Assembly: GCA_964036315.1 (NCBI GenBank)
Contig: CAXIWW010000817.1
Span: 8,219,501-8,283,500 of the forward strand
Direction of reading: 5' to 3'
From: Acanthosepion esculentum
Lineage: Eukaryota; Mollusca; Cephalopoda; Sepiida; Sepiidae
Length of the DNA: 64,000 nucleotides
Each line of letters starts with the position of its first letter. The stretch's first letter is position 1. Position numbers and translations under genes: made by a program. The notes beneath the pieces were generated by a model. It ran no database searches. It saw nothing but the letters and a program-made list of their open reading frames with translations, and was not told where the DNA came from. This document shows, one piece after another, positions 47,531 to 59,800 of this stretch.

Positions 47531-49794
47531 AGTTCAGGTCCATATTTGAGCGTCTAATGTAAGATTTTAGACTACGCCCAGCAGCATGGCCTCTGACCTC
47601 TTGGCTTCCGGTCCATACTTGAGTGTCTTATGCAAGATGATACACTTCGTCCAGCAGCCCTGTTTCTGATCTCTTGGTTTCTGGTGCATATTTGAGCGTC
47701 TAATGTAAAAAGATAAACTACGTCAAGCAGCATAGCTTATGATCTGTTGGTTACCGGTCCATATTTGAGCGTCTTATGTAAGATTTTAGACTACGTCCAG
47801 CAGCATGGCCTCTGACCTGTTGGCTTCCGGTCCATATTTGAGCGTCTTGTGTAACATGATAAACTACTTGCAGCAGCACTGTTTCTGATCTGTTGGTTTC
47901 TGGTGCATATTTGAGCGTCTAATTTAAAAAGATAAACTACTTCCAGCAGCATGGCCTCTTATCTGTTGGTTTCCGGTCCATATTTGAGCGGCTACTGTAA
48001 GATTTTACATGACGTCCAGCAGCATGGCCTCTCTCATGTTGGCTTCCGGTACATATTTTAGCCTCTGGTGTAAGATGATACAGTACGTACAGCAGCCATG
48101 ATTCTGATCTGTTGGATTCTGGTGCATATTTGAGCGTCTAATGTAAAAACTTAAACTACGTCCAGCAGCATGGCCTTTGATCTGTTGGTTTCCGGTCCAT
48201 ATATGAGCGTCTAATGTAAGATTTTAGAGTTCGTCGAACAGCATGGCATCTGACCTGTTGGCTTCCGGTCCATATTTGAGCGTCTTGTGCAAGATGATAC
48301 ACTACGTCCAGCAGCCCTGTTTCTGATATCTTGGTTTCTGGTGCATATTTGAGCGTCTAATATAAGAAGATAAACTACGTCCAGCAGGTTGGCCTCTGAC
48401 CTGTTGGCTTCCGGTCCATATTTGAGCGTCTTGTGTAAGATGATAAACTACGTCCAGCAGCCCTGTTTCTGATCTCTTGGTTTCTTGTGCATATTTGAGC
48501 GTCTAATATAAAAAGATAAACTACGTCCTGCAGCATGGCCTCTGACCTGTTGGCTTCCGGACCATATTCGAGCGTCTTGTGTAAGATTATACTGTACGTC
48601 CAGCAGCCATGATTCTGATCTGTTGTTTTCTGGTGCATATTTGAGCGTCTAATGTAAAAAGATAAACTACGGCCAGCAGCATGGCCTCTGATCTGTTGGT
48701 TTCCGGTGCATATTTAAGCGTGTAATGTAAGATTTTAGACTACGTCCTGCAGCATGGCCTCCGAACTGTTGGCTTCCGTTCCATATTTGAGCGTCTTGTG
48801 TAAGAAGATACACTACGTCCAGCAGCCATGATTCTGATCTGTTGGATTGTGGTGTATATTTGAGCGTCTAATGCAAAAAGATAGACTACGTCCAGCAGCA
48901 TGGCCTCTGATCTGTTGGTTTCCGGTCCATATTTGAGCGTCTAATGTAAGATATTAGACTACGTCTAGCAGCATGGTCTCTGACCTGTTGGTTTCCGGTC
49001 CATATTTGAGCGTCTTATGTAAGTTGATAGACAACGTCCAGCAGCCATGATTTTGATCTCTTGGTTTCTGTAGCATATTTGAGCGTCTAATGGAAAAAGA
49101 TAAACTACGTCCAGCAGCATGGCCTCAGATCTGTTTGATTCCGGTCCATATTTGAGCGTCTAATGTAAGATTTTAGACTACGTCCAGCAGAATGGCCTCT
49201 CACCTGTTAGCTTCCGGTCCATATTTGAGCGTCTTGTGTAAGATGATACACTACGTCCAGCAGTCATGATTCTGATCTCTTGGTTTCTGGTGCATATTTG
49301 AGCGTCTAATGTAAAAAGATAAACTTTGTCCACCAGCATGGCCTCTGACCTGTTAGCTTCCGGTCCATATTTGATCGTCTTGTGTAAGATGATACACTAC
49401 GTCCAGCAGCCATGATTCTGATCTGTTGTTTCCTGGTTCATATTTGAGCGTCTAATGTAAAAAGATAAACTACGACCAGCAGCATGGCCTCTGATCGGTT
49501 GGTTTCCGGTCCATATTTTAGCGTCTAATGTAAGATTTTAGACTACGTCCAGCAGAATGGACTCTGACCTCTTGGCTTCCGGTCCATATTTGAGCGTCTT
49601 GTGTAAGATGATACACTACGTCCAGCAAACCTGCTTCTGATCTCTTGGTTTCTTGTGCATATTTGAGCGTCTAATGTAAAAAGATAAACTACGTCATGCA
49701 GCATGGCCTCTGATAAGTTGGTTTCTGGTCCATATTTGAGCGTCCAATGTAAGATTTTAGACTACGTCAGGCAGCATGGCTTCTGATCTGTTGG
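47531..49794 (-). repeat. Satellite E array, reverse
   Basis: About 31 copies of the 73-bp monomer in reverse orientation (CATATTTGAGCGTCTAATG on the plus strand). The flip occurs in a diverged monomer: forward AAATCTTATAGTAGCCGCTC is followed by TTCAGGTCCATATTTGAG in reverse. The last forward monomer joins the start of type 1 to type 2 (GTGTAAAATC), so the turn lies within a rearranged unit. The array is about a third as long as its forward partner and ends in CTGTTGGTG, which overlaps a TTGGTG present in repeat D. Confidence 0.95.
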
Positions 49795-50581
49795 TGTTCA
49801 ATTGTCTGGAATTTCATTTGGTCAGATAGTAAAAAGTACAGCTTTCACCAGGTGCGCGGTATGTCGTCTGACAATTTACAGCGTCCGAATTCCAGTGTGC
49901 ACAATAAGACTGCATTTCTAATTTTTCCTTTTTATAGAATCCACAAAATATTGGTGTCCAATTGTCGGGAATTTTTTGCCTTATCCATAATTACAAAAGT
50001 TTTTTCGACACATTGATTAGAGTCGATGCGAAATTCAACGGTATGGGGACTTGCGTTAGCTCATTTGCGGAAATTGTCATGCGGCCCTAAACTGGGTAAT
50101 CAGTCATAATTCACTTGTTTATAACTTTTTTTCCAGTAAAAGAAATATTTTCAAAATGGGTATCAAATTTTGTGCAATTATTTGATTTGTCTATGTATAC
50201 ATGGATTTTTCATTTGCTCAGATAGTAAAAAGTACAGCTTTCACCATGTGCGCGGTATGTCGTCTGACAATTTACAGCGTCCGAATTCCAGTGTGCACAA
50301 TAAGACTCCATTTCTACTTTTGTCTTTTTATAGAATCCACAAAATATTGCTGTCCAATTTTCGGGAATATCTTGACTTATTCTTAATTACAAAAGTTTTT
50401 TCGACACCTTGATTATAGTCGAGTCTAAATTCAAAGGTATGGGGACTTGTGTTAGCTCATTTGCGGAAATTGTCATGCGTCCCTAAACTGGGAAATCAGT
50501 CATATTTCACTTGTTTATAAATTTTTCCAGTAAAAGAAATATTTTCAAATGGGTATCCAATTTTGTGCAATTATTTGATTT
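49795..50581 (+). repeat. Repeat D, right locus: two tandem copies with a 5' fragment
   Basis: Two forward copies are spaced 396 bp apart. CATTTGG/CATTTGC lies at 49,815 and 50,211, and GTTAGCTCATTTGCGG at 50,055 and 50,451. A short fragment, GTTCAATTGTCTGGAATTT, matches an internal segment (GTCCAATTGTCGGGAATTT near 49,953) and is joined straight to CATTTGGTCAG, so most of an earlier copy has been deleted. The second copy stops at ATTATTTGATTT, where satellite C resumes. Frames of 60-80 codons here are not conserved between copies and show no domain. AT-rich compared with B, C and E. Confidence 0.9.
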
Positions 50582-51299
50582 TTCGGCCGCTACAAATCGA
50601 CATATCCTGGCTCTTTTGTGACAGCTGCCTTACAAGCAGTCTCAGGCTGCCGCTAGTCCACTTCTCCTGACTTTTTGTGCCAATTGCCTTACAAGCAATC
50701 CCAGGCTGCTATGAACTGATTTCTCCTGGCTCATTTGTGGCATCTGCCTTACAAGCATTCTCAGGCTGCAGCAATATGAATTCTCCTGGCTTTTTGTGCG
50801 AATAGCCTTACAAGCAATCCCAGGCGCGTACGAGCCGATTTCTCCAGGCTCTTTTGTGGCAACTGCCTTACAAGAAATCTCAAGCTGCTACAAGCCGAAG
50901 TCTCCTGGGGCTTTTGTGACAACTGCCTTACAAGCAATGTCAGGCTGCTACGAGCCGACTTCTCTTGGCTCTTTTGTGAAAACTACCTGACAAGTAATAT
51001 GAAGCTGCTACAAGCCGAATTCTCCTGGAACTTTTGTGACAACTGCCTTACAAACAATGTCAGGGTGCTACGAGCCGACTTCTCCTGACTCTTTTGTGAA
51101 AACTGCCTTACAAGTAATATCAGGCTGCTACAAAACGACATCTACTGTCTCTTTTGTGAAACTGCCTTACAAGCAATCTCAGGCCGCTACAAGCCGAATA
51201 CGCCTGACTCTTTTGTGAAATTGCCTTGCAAGCAATATCAGGCTGCTACAAATCGTCATCTCCTTCTCTTTTGTGAAAACTGCCTAAAAGTAATCTCAG
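50582..51299 (+). repeat. Satellite C array 3, forward
   Basis: About 12 copies of the 60-bp C monomer in forward orientation, starting TCGGCCGCTACAAATCG directly after repeat D and ending TAATCTCAG at a fold-back. Monomer types are those of array 1, including the GCCAATTGCC and ACATCTACTGTCTC forms. It is the shortest of the four C arrays. Confidence 0.94.
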
Positions 51300-53854
51300 T
51301 AAGGCTGTTGTCACAAAAAAGCCCGACGTATTCGGCTTGTAGCAGGCTGAGATTGATTGTAAGGCAGTTTAAAAAAAAGAGACAGGAGATGTCGTTTGTA
51401 GCAGCCTGAGATTGCTTTTAAGGCAGTTTTCACAAAAGAGACAAGAGAAGTCGGTTCGTAGACGCCTGGGATTGCTTGTAAGGCAAATTGCACAAAATAG
51501 CCAGGAGAATTCGGCTTGAAGCAGCCTGAGATTGCTTGTTTTGCAGTTGTCACAAATGAGCCATGATATGTCGATTTGTAGCAGCCTGACATTGCTTGTA
51601 AGGCAGGTGTCACAAAAGTGCCAGGAGAATTCGGCTTGTAGCAGCATGAGATTTATTGTAAGGCAGTTGCCACAAAAAGGCCAGGAGAAATCGGCTCGTA
51701 GCCGCCTCTGTTTGCTTGTAAGGTAGTTGCCACAAATGAGTCAGGAGAAATCGGCTCGTAGCTGCCTGGTATTTCTTGTAAGGAAATTGGCAATAAAATC
51801 TTGGAGAATTGGGATTGCTGCAGCCTGAGATTGTTTTTAAGACAGTTGTCACAATAGAACCAGGAGAATTCGGCTTGTAGCAGCCTGAGATTGCCTGTAA
51901 GGCAGTTACCACAAAAGAGCCAGGAGAAATCGGCATGTAGCCGCCTGGGATTGCTTTTAAGGCAATTGGCACAAAACGTCAGGAGAACTGTCCTGGCTGC
52001 AGCTTGTAAGGCAGTTTTCACAAAAGAGACAGGAGATGTCGATTTGTAGCGGCCTGAGATTGATTGCAAGGCAGTTTCACAAAAGAGCCAGGCGTATTCG
52101 GCTTGTATCAGCCTGAGATTGCTTGTACGGCAGTTTAACAAAAGAGACAGGAGATGTCGTTTTGTAGCAGCTTGATATTACTTGTAAGGCAGTTGTCACA
52201 AATGAGACAGGAGATGTCGAATTGTATCGGCCTGATCTTAATTGTAAGGCAGTTTTCACAAAAGAGCAAGGGAAGTCGGCTCGTAGCAGCCTGACATTGC
52301 TTGTAAGGCAGTTTTCACAAAAGAGCCATGAGAAGTCGGCTCGTAGCAGCCTGACATTGCTTGTAAGGCAGTTGTCACAAAAGCGCCAGGAGAATTCGGC
52401 TTGTAGCAGCCTGAGATTTCTTGTAAGGCAGTTGCCACAAAAGACCCAGGAGAAGTCGGCTCGTAGCAGCCTGACATTGCTTGTAAGGCAGTTTTCACAA
52501 AAGAGCCAAGAGAAGACGGCTCGTAGCAGCCTGACATTGCTTGTAAGGCAGTTGTCACAAAAGCGCCAGGAGAATTCGGCTTGTAGCAGCCTGAGATTTC
52601 TTGTAAGGCAGTTGCCACAAAAGAGCCAGGAGAAATCGGCTCATAGCAGACTGGGATTGCTTGTAATTCAATTGGCACAAAAAGTCAGGAGAATTGGAAT
52701 AGCGGCAGCCTGAGATTGCTTGTAATGCAGTTTCACAAAAGAGCCAGGCGTATTCGGCTTGTAGCAGGCTGAGATTGATTGTAATGCAGTTTTTAAAAAA
52801 GAGACAAATGATGTCGTTTTGTAGCAATCAAAGATTGCTTTTAAGGCAGTTTTTAAAAAACGGACAAGAGAAGTTGCCTCGTAGACGCCTGGGATTACTT
52901 GTAAGGCAATTTGCACAAAAGAGCCAGGAGAATTCGGCTTGCTGGACCATGAGATTGCTTGTAAGGCAGTTGCCACAAATGAGCCAGGAGAAATCGGCTC
53001 GTAGCTGCCTGGGATTGGTTGTAAGGCAATTGGCACAAAAAGCCAGGAGACTTGGGATTGCTGCAGCCTGAGATTGCTTGTTAGGCAGTTGTCACAATAG
53101 AACCAGGAGAAGTCGGCTTGTAGCAGCCTGAGATTGCTTGTAAGGCAGTTTTCACAAAAGAGACAGGAGATGTCGATTTGTAGCGGCCTGATATTACTTG
53201 TAAGGCAGCTTTCACAAAAGAGCCAAGAGAAGTCGGCTGGTAGCAACCTGACATTGCTTGTAAGGCAGTTGTCACAAAAGCGCAAGGCGAATTCGGCTTG
53301 TAGCAGCCTGAGATTACTTGTAAGGCAGTTTCACAAAAGAGCCAAGAGAAGTCGGCTCGTAGCAGCCTGACATTTCTTGTAAGGCAGTTGTCACAAAAGC
53401 GCAATGAGAATTCGGCTTGTGTCAGCCTGAGATTTCTTGTAAGGCAATTGCCATAAAAGGGCCACGAGAAATCGGCTCGTAGCCGCCTGTGATTGCTTGT
53501 AAGGCAATTCGCACCAAAGCCAGGATAATTCATATTACTGAAGCCTGAGATTGCTTGTAAGGCAGTTGTAACAAAAGAGCCAGCATATGTCGATTTGTAG
53601 AGGCCTGAGATTGCTTCAAAGGCAGTTTCACAAAATAGCCAGGCGTATTCGGCTTGTAGCAGGCTGATATTGATTGTAAGGCAGTTTTTAAAAAAGAGAC
53701 AAAAGATGTCGTTTTGTAGCAGCCTGAGATTGCTTTTAAGGCAATTTTCACAAAAGAGACAAGAGAAGTCGGCTCGTAGACGCCTGGGATTGCTTGTAAG
53801 GCAATTTGCACAAAAGAGTCAGGAGAATTCGGCTTGCAGCAGCCTGAGATTGCT
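51300..53854 (-). repeat. Satellite C array 4, reverse
   Basis: About 42 copies of the 60-bp monomer in reverse orientation, beginning TAAGGCTGTTGTCAC at the turn point and ending CCTGAGATTGCT where satellite B starts. Within it a 180-bp higher-order unit of three monomers is clear: 52,274-52,453 and 52,454-52,633 are nearly identical at an exact 180-bp offset. Lengths stay close to 60 bp, with single-base variants in A runs such as TTTAAAAAAAAGAG. Confidence 0.94.
52274..52633 (-). repeat. 180-bp higher-order unit of satellite C, two copies
   Basis: Two adjacent trimers of the 60-bp monomer. AGTCGGCTCGTAGCAGCC with CAGTTTTCACAAAAG is followed by the same with CAGTTGTCACAAAAGCG, then ATTCGGCTTGTAGCAGCC with ATTTCTTG. 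The lines at 52,321 and 52,501 differ at two of 60 positions. This is the best-ordered part of family C in the window. Confidence 0.85.
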
Positions 53855-56800
53855 GATGGGGCGGGGGTTCGTCTGCGTGGGAATTTCTGGGACTGTCTCC
53901 TGGGTGGTGGTCGTCTACGTGGGACGTTCTGGGACTGTCTCCTGGGTGGGGGGTCGTCTGCGTGGGACTTTCTTGGACTGGGGATCGTCTGCGTGGGACT
54001 TTGTGGGACTGGGAGTCGTCTCCGTGGAACTTTCTGGGACTGTCTCCTGGGTGTGGGGTCGTCTACGTGGGACTTTATAGGACTGTGACTCGTCTGCGTG
54101 TGACTTTCTGGGACTGGGGGTCGTCTGCGTGGGTCTTTCTGGGACTGTCTCCTGGGTGGGGGGTTGTCTGCGTGGGTCTTTCTGGGACTGTCTCCTGCGT
54201 GGGGGGTCGTCTGCGTGGGACTTTCTTGGACTGGGGATCGTCTGCGTGGGATTTGTGGGACTGTCTCCTGGGTGGGGAGTCGTCTGCTTGGGACTTTCTG
54301 AGACAGGGGGTCGTCTGCGTGGGTCTTTCTGGTACTGACTCCTGGGTGGGGGTCCGTCTGCGTGGGAATTTCTGGGACTGTCTCCTGAGTGGAGGGTCTT
54401 CTGCGTGGGATTTTCTGGGACTGGGTGTCGTCTGCGTGGGACTTTCTGGGACAGGGGTTCTTCTGCGTGGGACATTCTGGGACTGGGGTTCGTCTTCGTG
54501 GGACTTTCTGGGACTGGGGGTTGTCTGCGTGGGACTTTCAGTGACTCTCTTCTGGGTGGAGGATCGTCTGCGTGGGACAATTCTGGGACTGTCTCATTGG
54601 TGGGGTCCGTCTGCGTGGGAATTTCTGGGACTGTCTCCTGAGTGGAGGGTCCTCAGCGTGGGATTTTCTGGGACTGGGTTTCGTCTGCGTGGGACTTTCT
54701 GGGACAGGGGGTCTTCTGCGTGGGACATTCTGGGACTGGGGTTCGTCTGCGTGGGAATTTCTGGGACTGGGGGTCGTCTGCGTGTTACTTTCTGGGACTG
54801 TCTCCTGGGTCGGGGGGTCGTCTGTATGGGACTTTCTAGGACTCGGGGTCGTCTGCGTGGATCTTGTTTGGACTCTCTCCTAGGTGGGGGGTCTTATGCG
54901 TGGGACTTTCTGGGACTGGGCTCGTCTGTGTGGGACTTTCTGGGACTGTCTCTTGGGTGGGGGGGTCGTCTGCGTGGGACTTTCTTGGTCTGTCTATTGG
55001 GTGGGGAGTCGTCTGCGTGGGACTTTCTGGGACTAGGGGTCGTCTGCGTGGGAATTTCTGGGTTTGTCTCCTTGGTGGGGGGCGTCTGAGTGGGACTTTC
55101 TGGGACTGTGGGTCGTCTCCGTGGGACTTTCTGGGACTGTCTCATGGGTGGGGGGTCGTCTGCGTGGGACTTCTGGGACTGGGGGTCGTCTCCGTGGGAC
55201 TTTCTGGGACAGTCTCCTGGGTGGGGGGTCGTCTGTATGGGACTTTCTAGGACTCGGGGTCGTCTGCGTGGATCTTTTTTGGACTCTCTCCTAGGTGGGG
55301 GGTCTTCTGCGTGGGACTTTCTGGGATTGTCTCCTGGGTGGGGAGTCGTCTGCCTGGGACTTTCTGAGACTGGGTGTCGTCTGCGTGGTAGTTTCTTGAA
55401 CTGTCTTCTGGGTGGGGGCCGTCTGCGTGGGACTTTCTGGGACTGGGCTCGTCTGCGTGGGACTTTCTGGGACTGTCTCCTGGGTGGGGGGTAGTCTGCG
55501 TGGGACTTTCTGGGACTGTCTCCTGGGTGGTGAGTCGTCTGCTTGGGACTTTCTGAGACAGGGGGTCGTCTGCTTGGGTCTTTCTGGTACTGACTCCTGG
55601 GTGGGGGTCCGTCTGCGTGGGACTTTCTGGGACTGTCTCCTGGGTGGGGGTCGTCTGCGTGGGACTTTCTGGGACTGGTCTCGTCTGCGTGGGACTTTCT
55701 GGGACTGTCTCCTCGGTGGGGAGTCGTCTGCGTGGGACTTTCTGGGACTAGGGGTCGTCTGCGTGGGAATTTCTGGGTTTGTCTCCTTGGTGGGGGGCGT
55801 CTGCTTGGGACTTTCTGGGACTGTGGGTCGTCTCCGTGGGACTTTCTGGGACTGTCTCATGGGTGGGGCTCGTCTGCGTGGGACTTTCTGGGACTGGTGG
55901 TCGTCTGCGCGGGAATTTCTGGGACTCGGGGTCGTCTGCGTGTTACTTTCTGGGACTGTCTCCTGGGTGGGGGGTCGTCTGTATGGGACTTTCTAGGACT
56001 CGGGGTCGTCTGCGTGGATCTTTTTTGGACTCTCTCCTGGGTGGGGGGTGGTCTGCGTGGGACTTTCTGGGACTGTCTCCTGGGTGGGGAGTCGTCTGCG
56101 TGGGATTTTCTGGGACTGTCTCCTGGGTCGTGGTCGTCTGCGTGGGACTTTCTGGGACTGTCTCCTCGGTGGGGGGTAGTTTGCGTGGGACTTTCTGGGA
56201 CTGTCTCCTGGGTGGGGGGTCGTCTGCGTGGGACTTTCTGGGACTATCTCCTGGGTGGGTGTTCGTCTGCGTGGGATTTTCTGGGATTGGGGATCGTCTG
56301 CGTGGGACTTGCTGGGACACTCTCCTGTCTGGGAGTCGTCTGCGTGGGACTTTCTGGGACTGTCTCCTGGGTGGGGGGTCGTCTGCGTGGGATATCTAGG
56401 ACTGTCTCCTGGGTGGTGTGTCGTCTGCATGGGACTTTCTGGGACTGGGGGTTGTCTGCATGGGTCTTTCTGGTACAGTCTCCTGCGTGCGGAGTCGTCT
56501 GCGTGGGATTTTGTGGGATTGGGGGTCGTCTGCGTGGGACTTTATAGGGCTGGGGGTCGTCTTCGTGGGTCATTCTGGGACTCTCTCCTGGGTGGGGGGG
56601 TCGTCTGCGTGGGACATTTTGGGACTGTTTCCTGGGTGGGGACTCGTCTGCGTGGGACTTTCTTGGACTGGGGGTCTTCTGCGTGGGTCTTTCTGAGACA
56701 GTCTCCTGGGTGCGGTGTCGTCTGCGTGGGACTTTGTGGGACTGGTGGTCTTCTGCGTGGGACTTTCTGGGACTGTCTCCTGGGTGGGGGTCGCCTGTTT

Positions 56801-59800
56801 GGGACTTTCTGGGACTGTCTCCTGGGTGGGGGTCGTATGCGTGGGACTTTCTGGGATTGTCTCCTGGCTGGGGGTCGTCTCCATGGGACTTCCTAGGACT
56901 GGGGGTCGTCTGCGTGGGACTAACTGGGACTGTCTCCTGGGTGGGGGGTCGTCTGCGTGGACTTTCTGGGACTGTCTCCTGGATGGGTGTTCGTCTGAGT
57001 GGGATTTTCTGGGACTGGGGGTCGTCTGCGTGGGAATTGCTGGGACACTCTCCTGTCTGGGGGTCGTCTGCGTGGGACTTTCTGGGTCTGGCTCCTGGGT
57101 GTGGGGTCGTCTGCGTGGGATATCTAGGACTGTCTCCTGGGTGGGGTGTCGTCTTCATGGGACTTTCTGGGACTGGGGTCGTCTGCATGGGTCTTTCTGG
57201 TACAGTCTCCTTGGTGCGGTGTCGTCTGCGTTGGACTTTCTGGGACTGGGGGTCGTCTGCGTGGGACTTCATTAGACTGTCTCCTGGGTGGGGTGTCGTC
57301 TGCGTGGGACTTTCTGGGACTGGGGGTCGTCTGCGTGGGTCTTTCTTGGACTGGGGGTCTTCTGCGTGGGACTTTTTGGGAGTGTCTCCTGGGTGGGTGT
57401 CGTCTGTTTGGGACTTTCTGGGACTGTCTCATGGGTGGGGGTCATCTGCGTGGGACTTTCTGGGACTGTCTCCTGGGTGGGTGTTCGTCTGCGTAGGATT
57501 TTCTGGGATTGGGGATCGTCTGCGTGGGACTTGCTGGGACTGGGGGTTGTCTGCATGGGTCTTTCTGGTACAGTCTCCTGCGTGCGGTGTCGTCTGCGTG
57601 GGATTTTGTGGGATTGGGGGTCGTCTGCGTTGGACTTTATGGGACTGGGGGTCGTCTGCGTGGGTCATCCTGGGACTCTCTCCTGGGTGGGGGGTCGTCT
57701 GCCTGGCATATCTAGGACTGTTTCCTGGGTGGAGACTCGTCTGCCTGGGACTTTCTGGGACTGGGGGTCGTCTGCGTGTCTCTTTCTGAGACAGTCTCCT
57801 GGGTGGGGTGTCGTCTGCGTGGGACTTTCTGGGACTGGGGGTCGTCTGCGTGGGTCTTTCTTGGACTGGGGGTCTTCTGCGTGGGACTTTCTGGGAGTGT
57901 CTCCTGGGTGGGTGTCGTCTGTTTGGGACTTTCTGCGACTGTCTCCTGGGTGGGGTTCGTCTGCGTGGGACTTTCTAGGACTGTCTCCTGACTGGGATCG
58001 TCTGCATGGGACTTCCTAGGACTGGGGGTCGTCTGCGTGGGACTTTCTGGGACTGTCTCCTGGGTCTGTGGTCGTCTGCGTGGGACTTTCTTGGACTGTC
58101 TCCTGGGTGGGGGTAGTCTGCGTGGGACTTTCTTGGACTGTCTCCTGGGTGGAAGGTTGTCTGCGTGGGATATCTGGGACAGTCTCCTGGTTGGGGGGTC
58201 GTCTGCATGGGTCTTTCTTGGACTGGGGATCGTCTGCGTGGGTCTTTCTTGGATTCTCCTGGGTGAGGGGTCTTCTGCGTGGGACTTTCTGGGACTGGGC
58301 TCGTCTGCGTGGGACTTTCTGGGACTGTCTCCTCGGTGGGGAGTCGTCTGCGTGGGACTTTCTGGGACTAGGGGTCGTCTGCGTGGGAATTTCTGGGTTT
58401 GTCTCCTTGGTGGGGGGCGTCTGCTTGGGACTTTCTGGGACTGTGGGTCGTCTCCGTGGGACTTTCTGGGACTGTCTAATGGGTGGGGCTCGTCTGCGTG
58501 CGACTTTCTGGGACTGTCTCCTGGGTGGTGGGTCGTCTGCGTAGGACTTTATGGGACTGGTGGTCGTCTGCGCGGGACTTTCTGGGACTGGGGGTCGTCT
58601 GCGTGTTACTTTCTGGGACTGTCTCCTGGGTGGGGTGTCGTCTGTATGGGACTTTCTAGGACTCGGGGTCGTCTGCGTGGATCTTTTTTGGACTCTCTCC
58701 TGGGTGGGGGGTGGTCTGCGTGGGACTTTCTGGGACTGTCTCCTGGGTGGGGAGTCGTCTGCGTGGGATTTTCTGGGACTGAAGGTCGTCTGCGTCGGAC
58801 TTTCTGGGACTGTCTCCTTGGTGGGGGGTAGTTTGCGTGGGACTTTCTGGGACTGTCTCCTGGGTGGGGGGTCGTCTGCGTGGGACTTTCTGGGACTGTC
58901 TCATGGGTGGGTGTTCGTCTGCGTGGGATTTTCTGGGATTGGGGATCGTCTGCGTGGGACTTGCTGGGACACTCTCCTGGCTGGGAGTCGTCTGCGTGGG
59001 ACTTGCTGGGACTGTCTCCTGTCTGGGAGTCGTCTGCTTGGGACTTTCTGGGACTGTCTCCTGGGTGGGGGGTCGTCTGCCTGGGATATCTAGGACTGTC
59101 TCCTGGGTGCTGTGTCGTCTGCATGGGACTTTCTGGGACTGGGGGTTGTCTGCATGGGTCTTTCTGGTACAGTCTCCTGCGTGCGGTGTCGTCTGCGTGG
59201 GATTTTGTGGGATTGGGGGTCGTCTGCGTGGGACTTTATGGGACTGGGGGTCGTCTGCGTGTGTCATTCTGGGACTCTCTCCTGGGTGGGGGGTCGTCTG
59301 CGTGGGACATTTTGGGACTGTTTCCTGGGTGGGGACTCGTCTGCCTGGGACTTTCTGGGACTAGGGGTCGTCTGCGTGGCTCTTTCTGGGACAGTCTCCT
59401 GGGTGCGGTGTCGTCTGCGTGGGACTTTGTGGGACTGGTGGTCTTCTGCGTGGGACTTTCTGGGACTGTCTCCTGGGTGGGGGTCGTCTGCGTGGGACTT
59501 TCTGGGATTGTCTCCTGGCTGGGGGTCGTCTGCATGGGACTTCCTAGGACTGGGGGTCGTCTGTGTGAGACTAACTGGGACTGTCTCCTGGGTGGGGGGT
59601 CGTCTTCGTGGGACTTTCTGGGACTGTCTCCTGGGTGGGTGTTCCTCTGCTTGGGATTTTCTGGGACTGGGGGTCGTCTGCGTGGGAATTGCTGGGACAC
59701 TCTCCTGTCTGGGGGTCGTCTGCGTGGGACTTTCTGGGACTGGCTCCTGGGTGTGGGGTCGTCTGGGTGGGATATCTAGGACTGTCTCCTGGGTGGGGTG

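Noticed and set aside
41414..49794. A CENP-B box in the satellites
   Set aside because: I looked for the TTCG....A..CGGG pattern in the A, C and E consensus sequences and did not find it. TTCGCAAG in A and TTCCGGTCC in E do not fit.
49815..50210. Repeat D as a transposon with terminal inverted repeats
   Set aside because: The unit ends, judged from the tandem copies, show no convincing inverted repeat or target-site duplication, and it has no coding capacity. A mobile origin remains only a possibility.
50170..50412. An 80-codon frame in repeat D
   Set aside because: The other D copies do not preserve the frame and it shows no recognisable domain.
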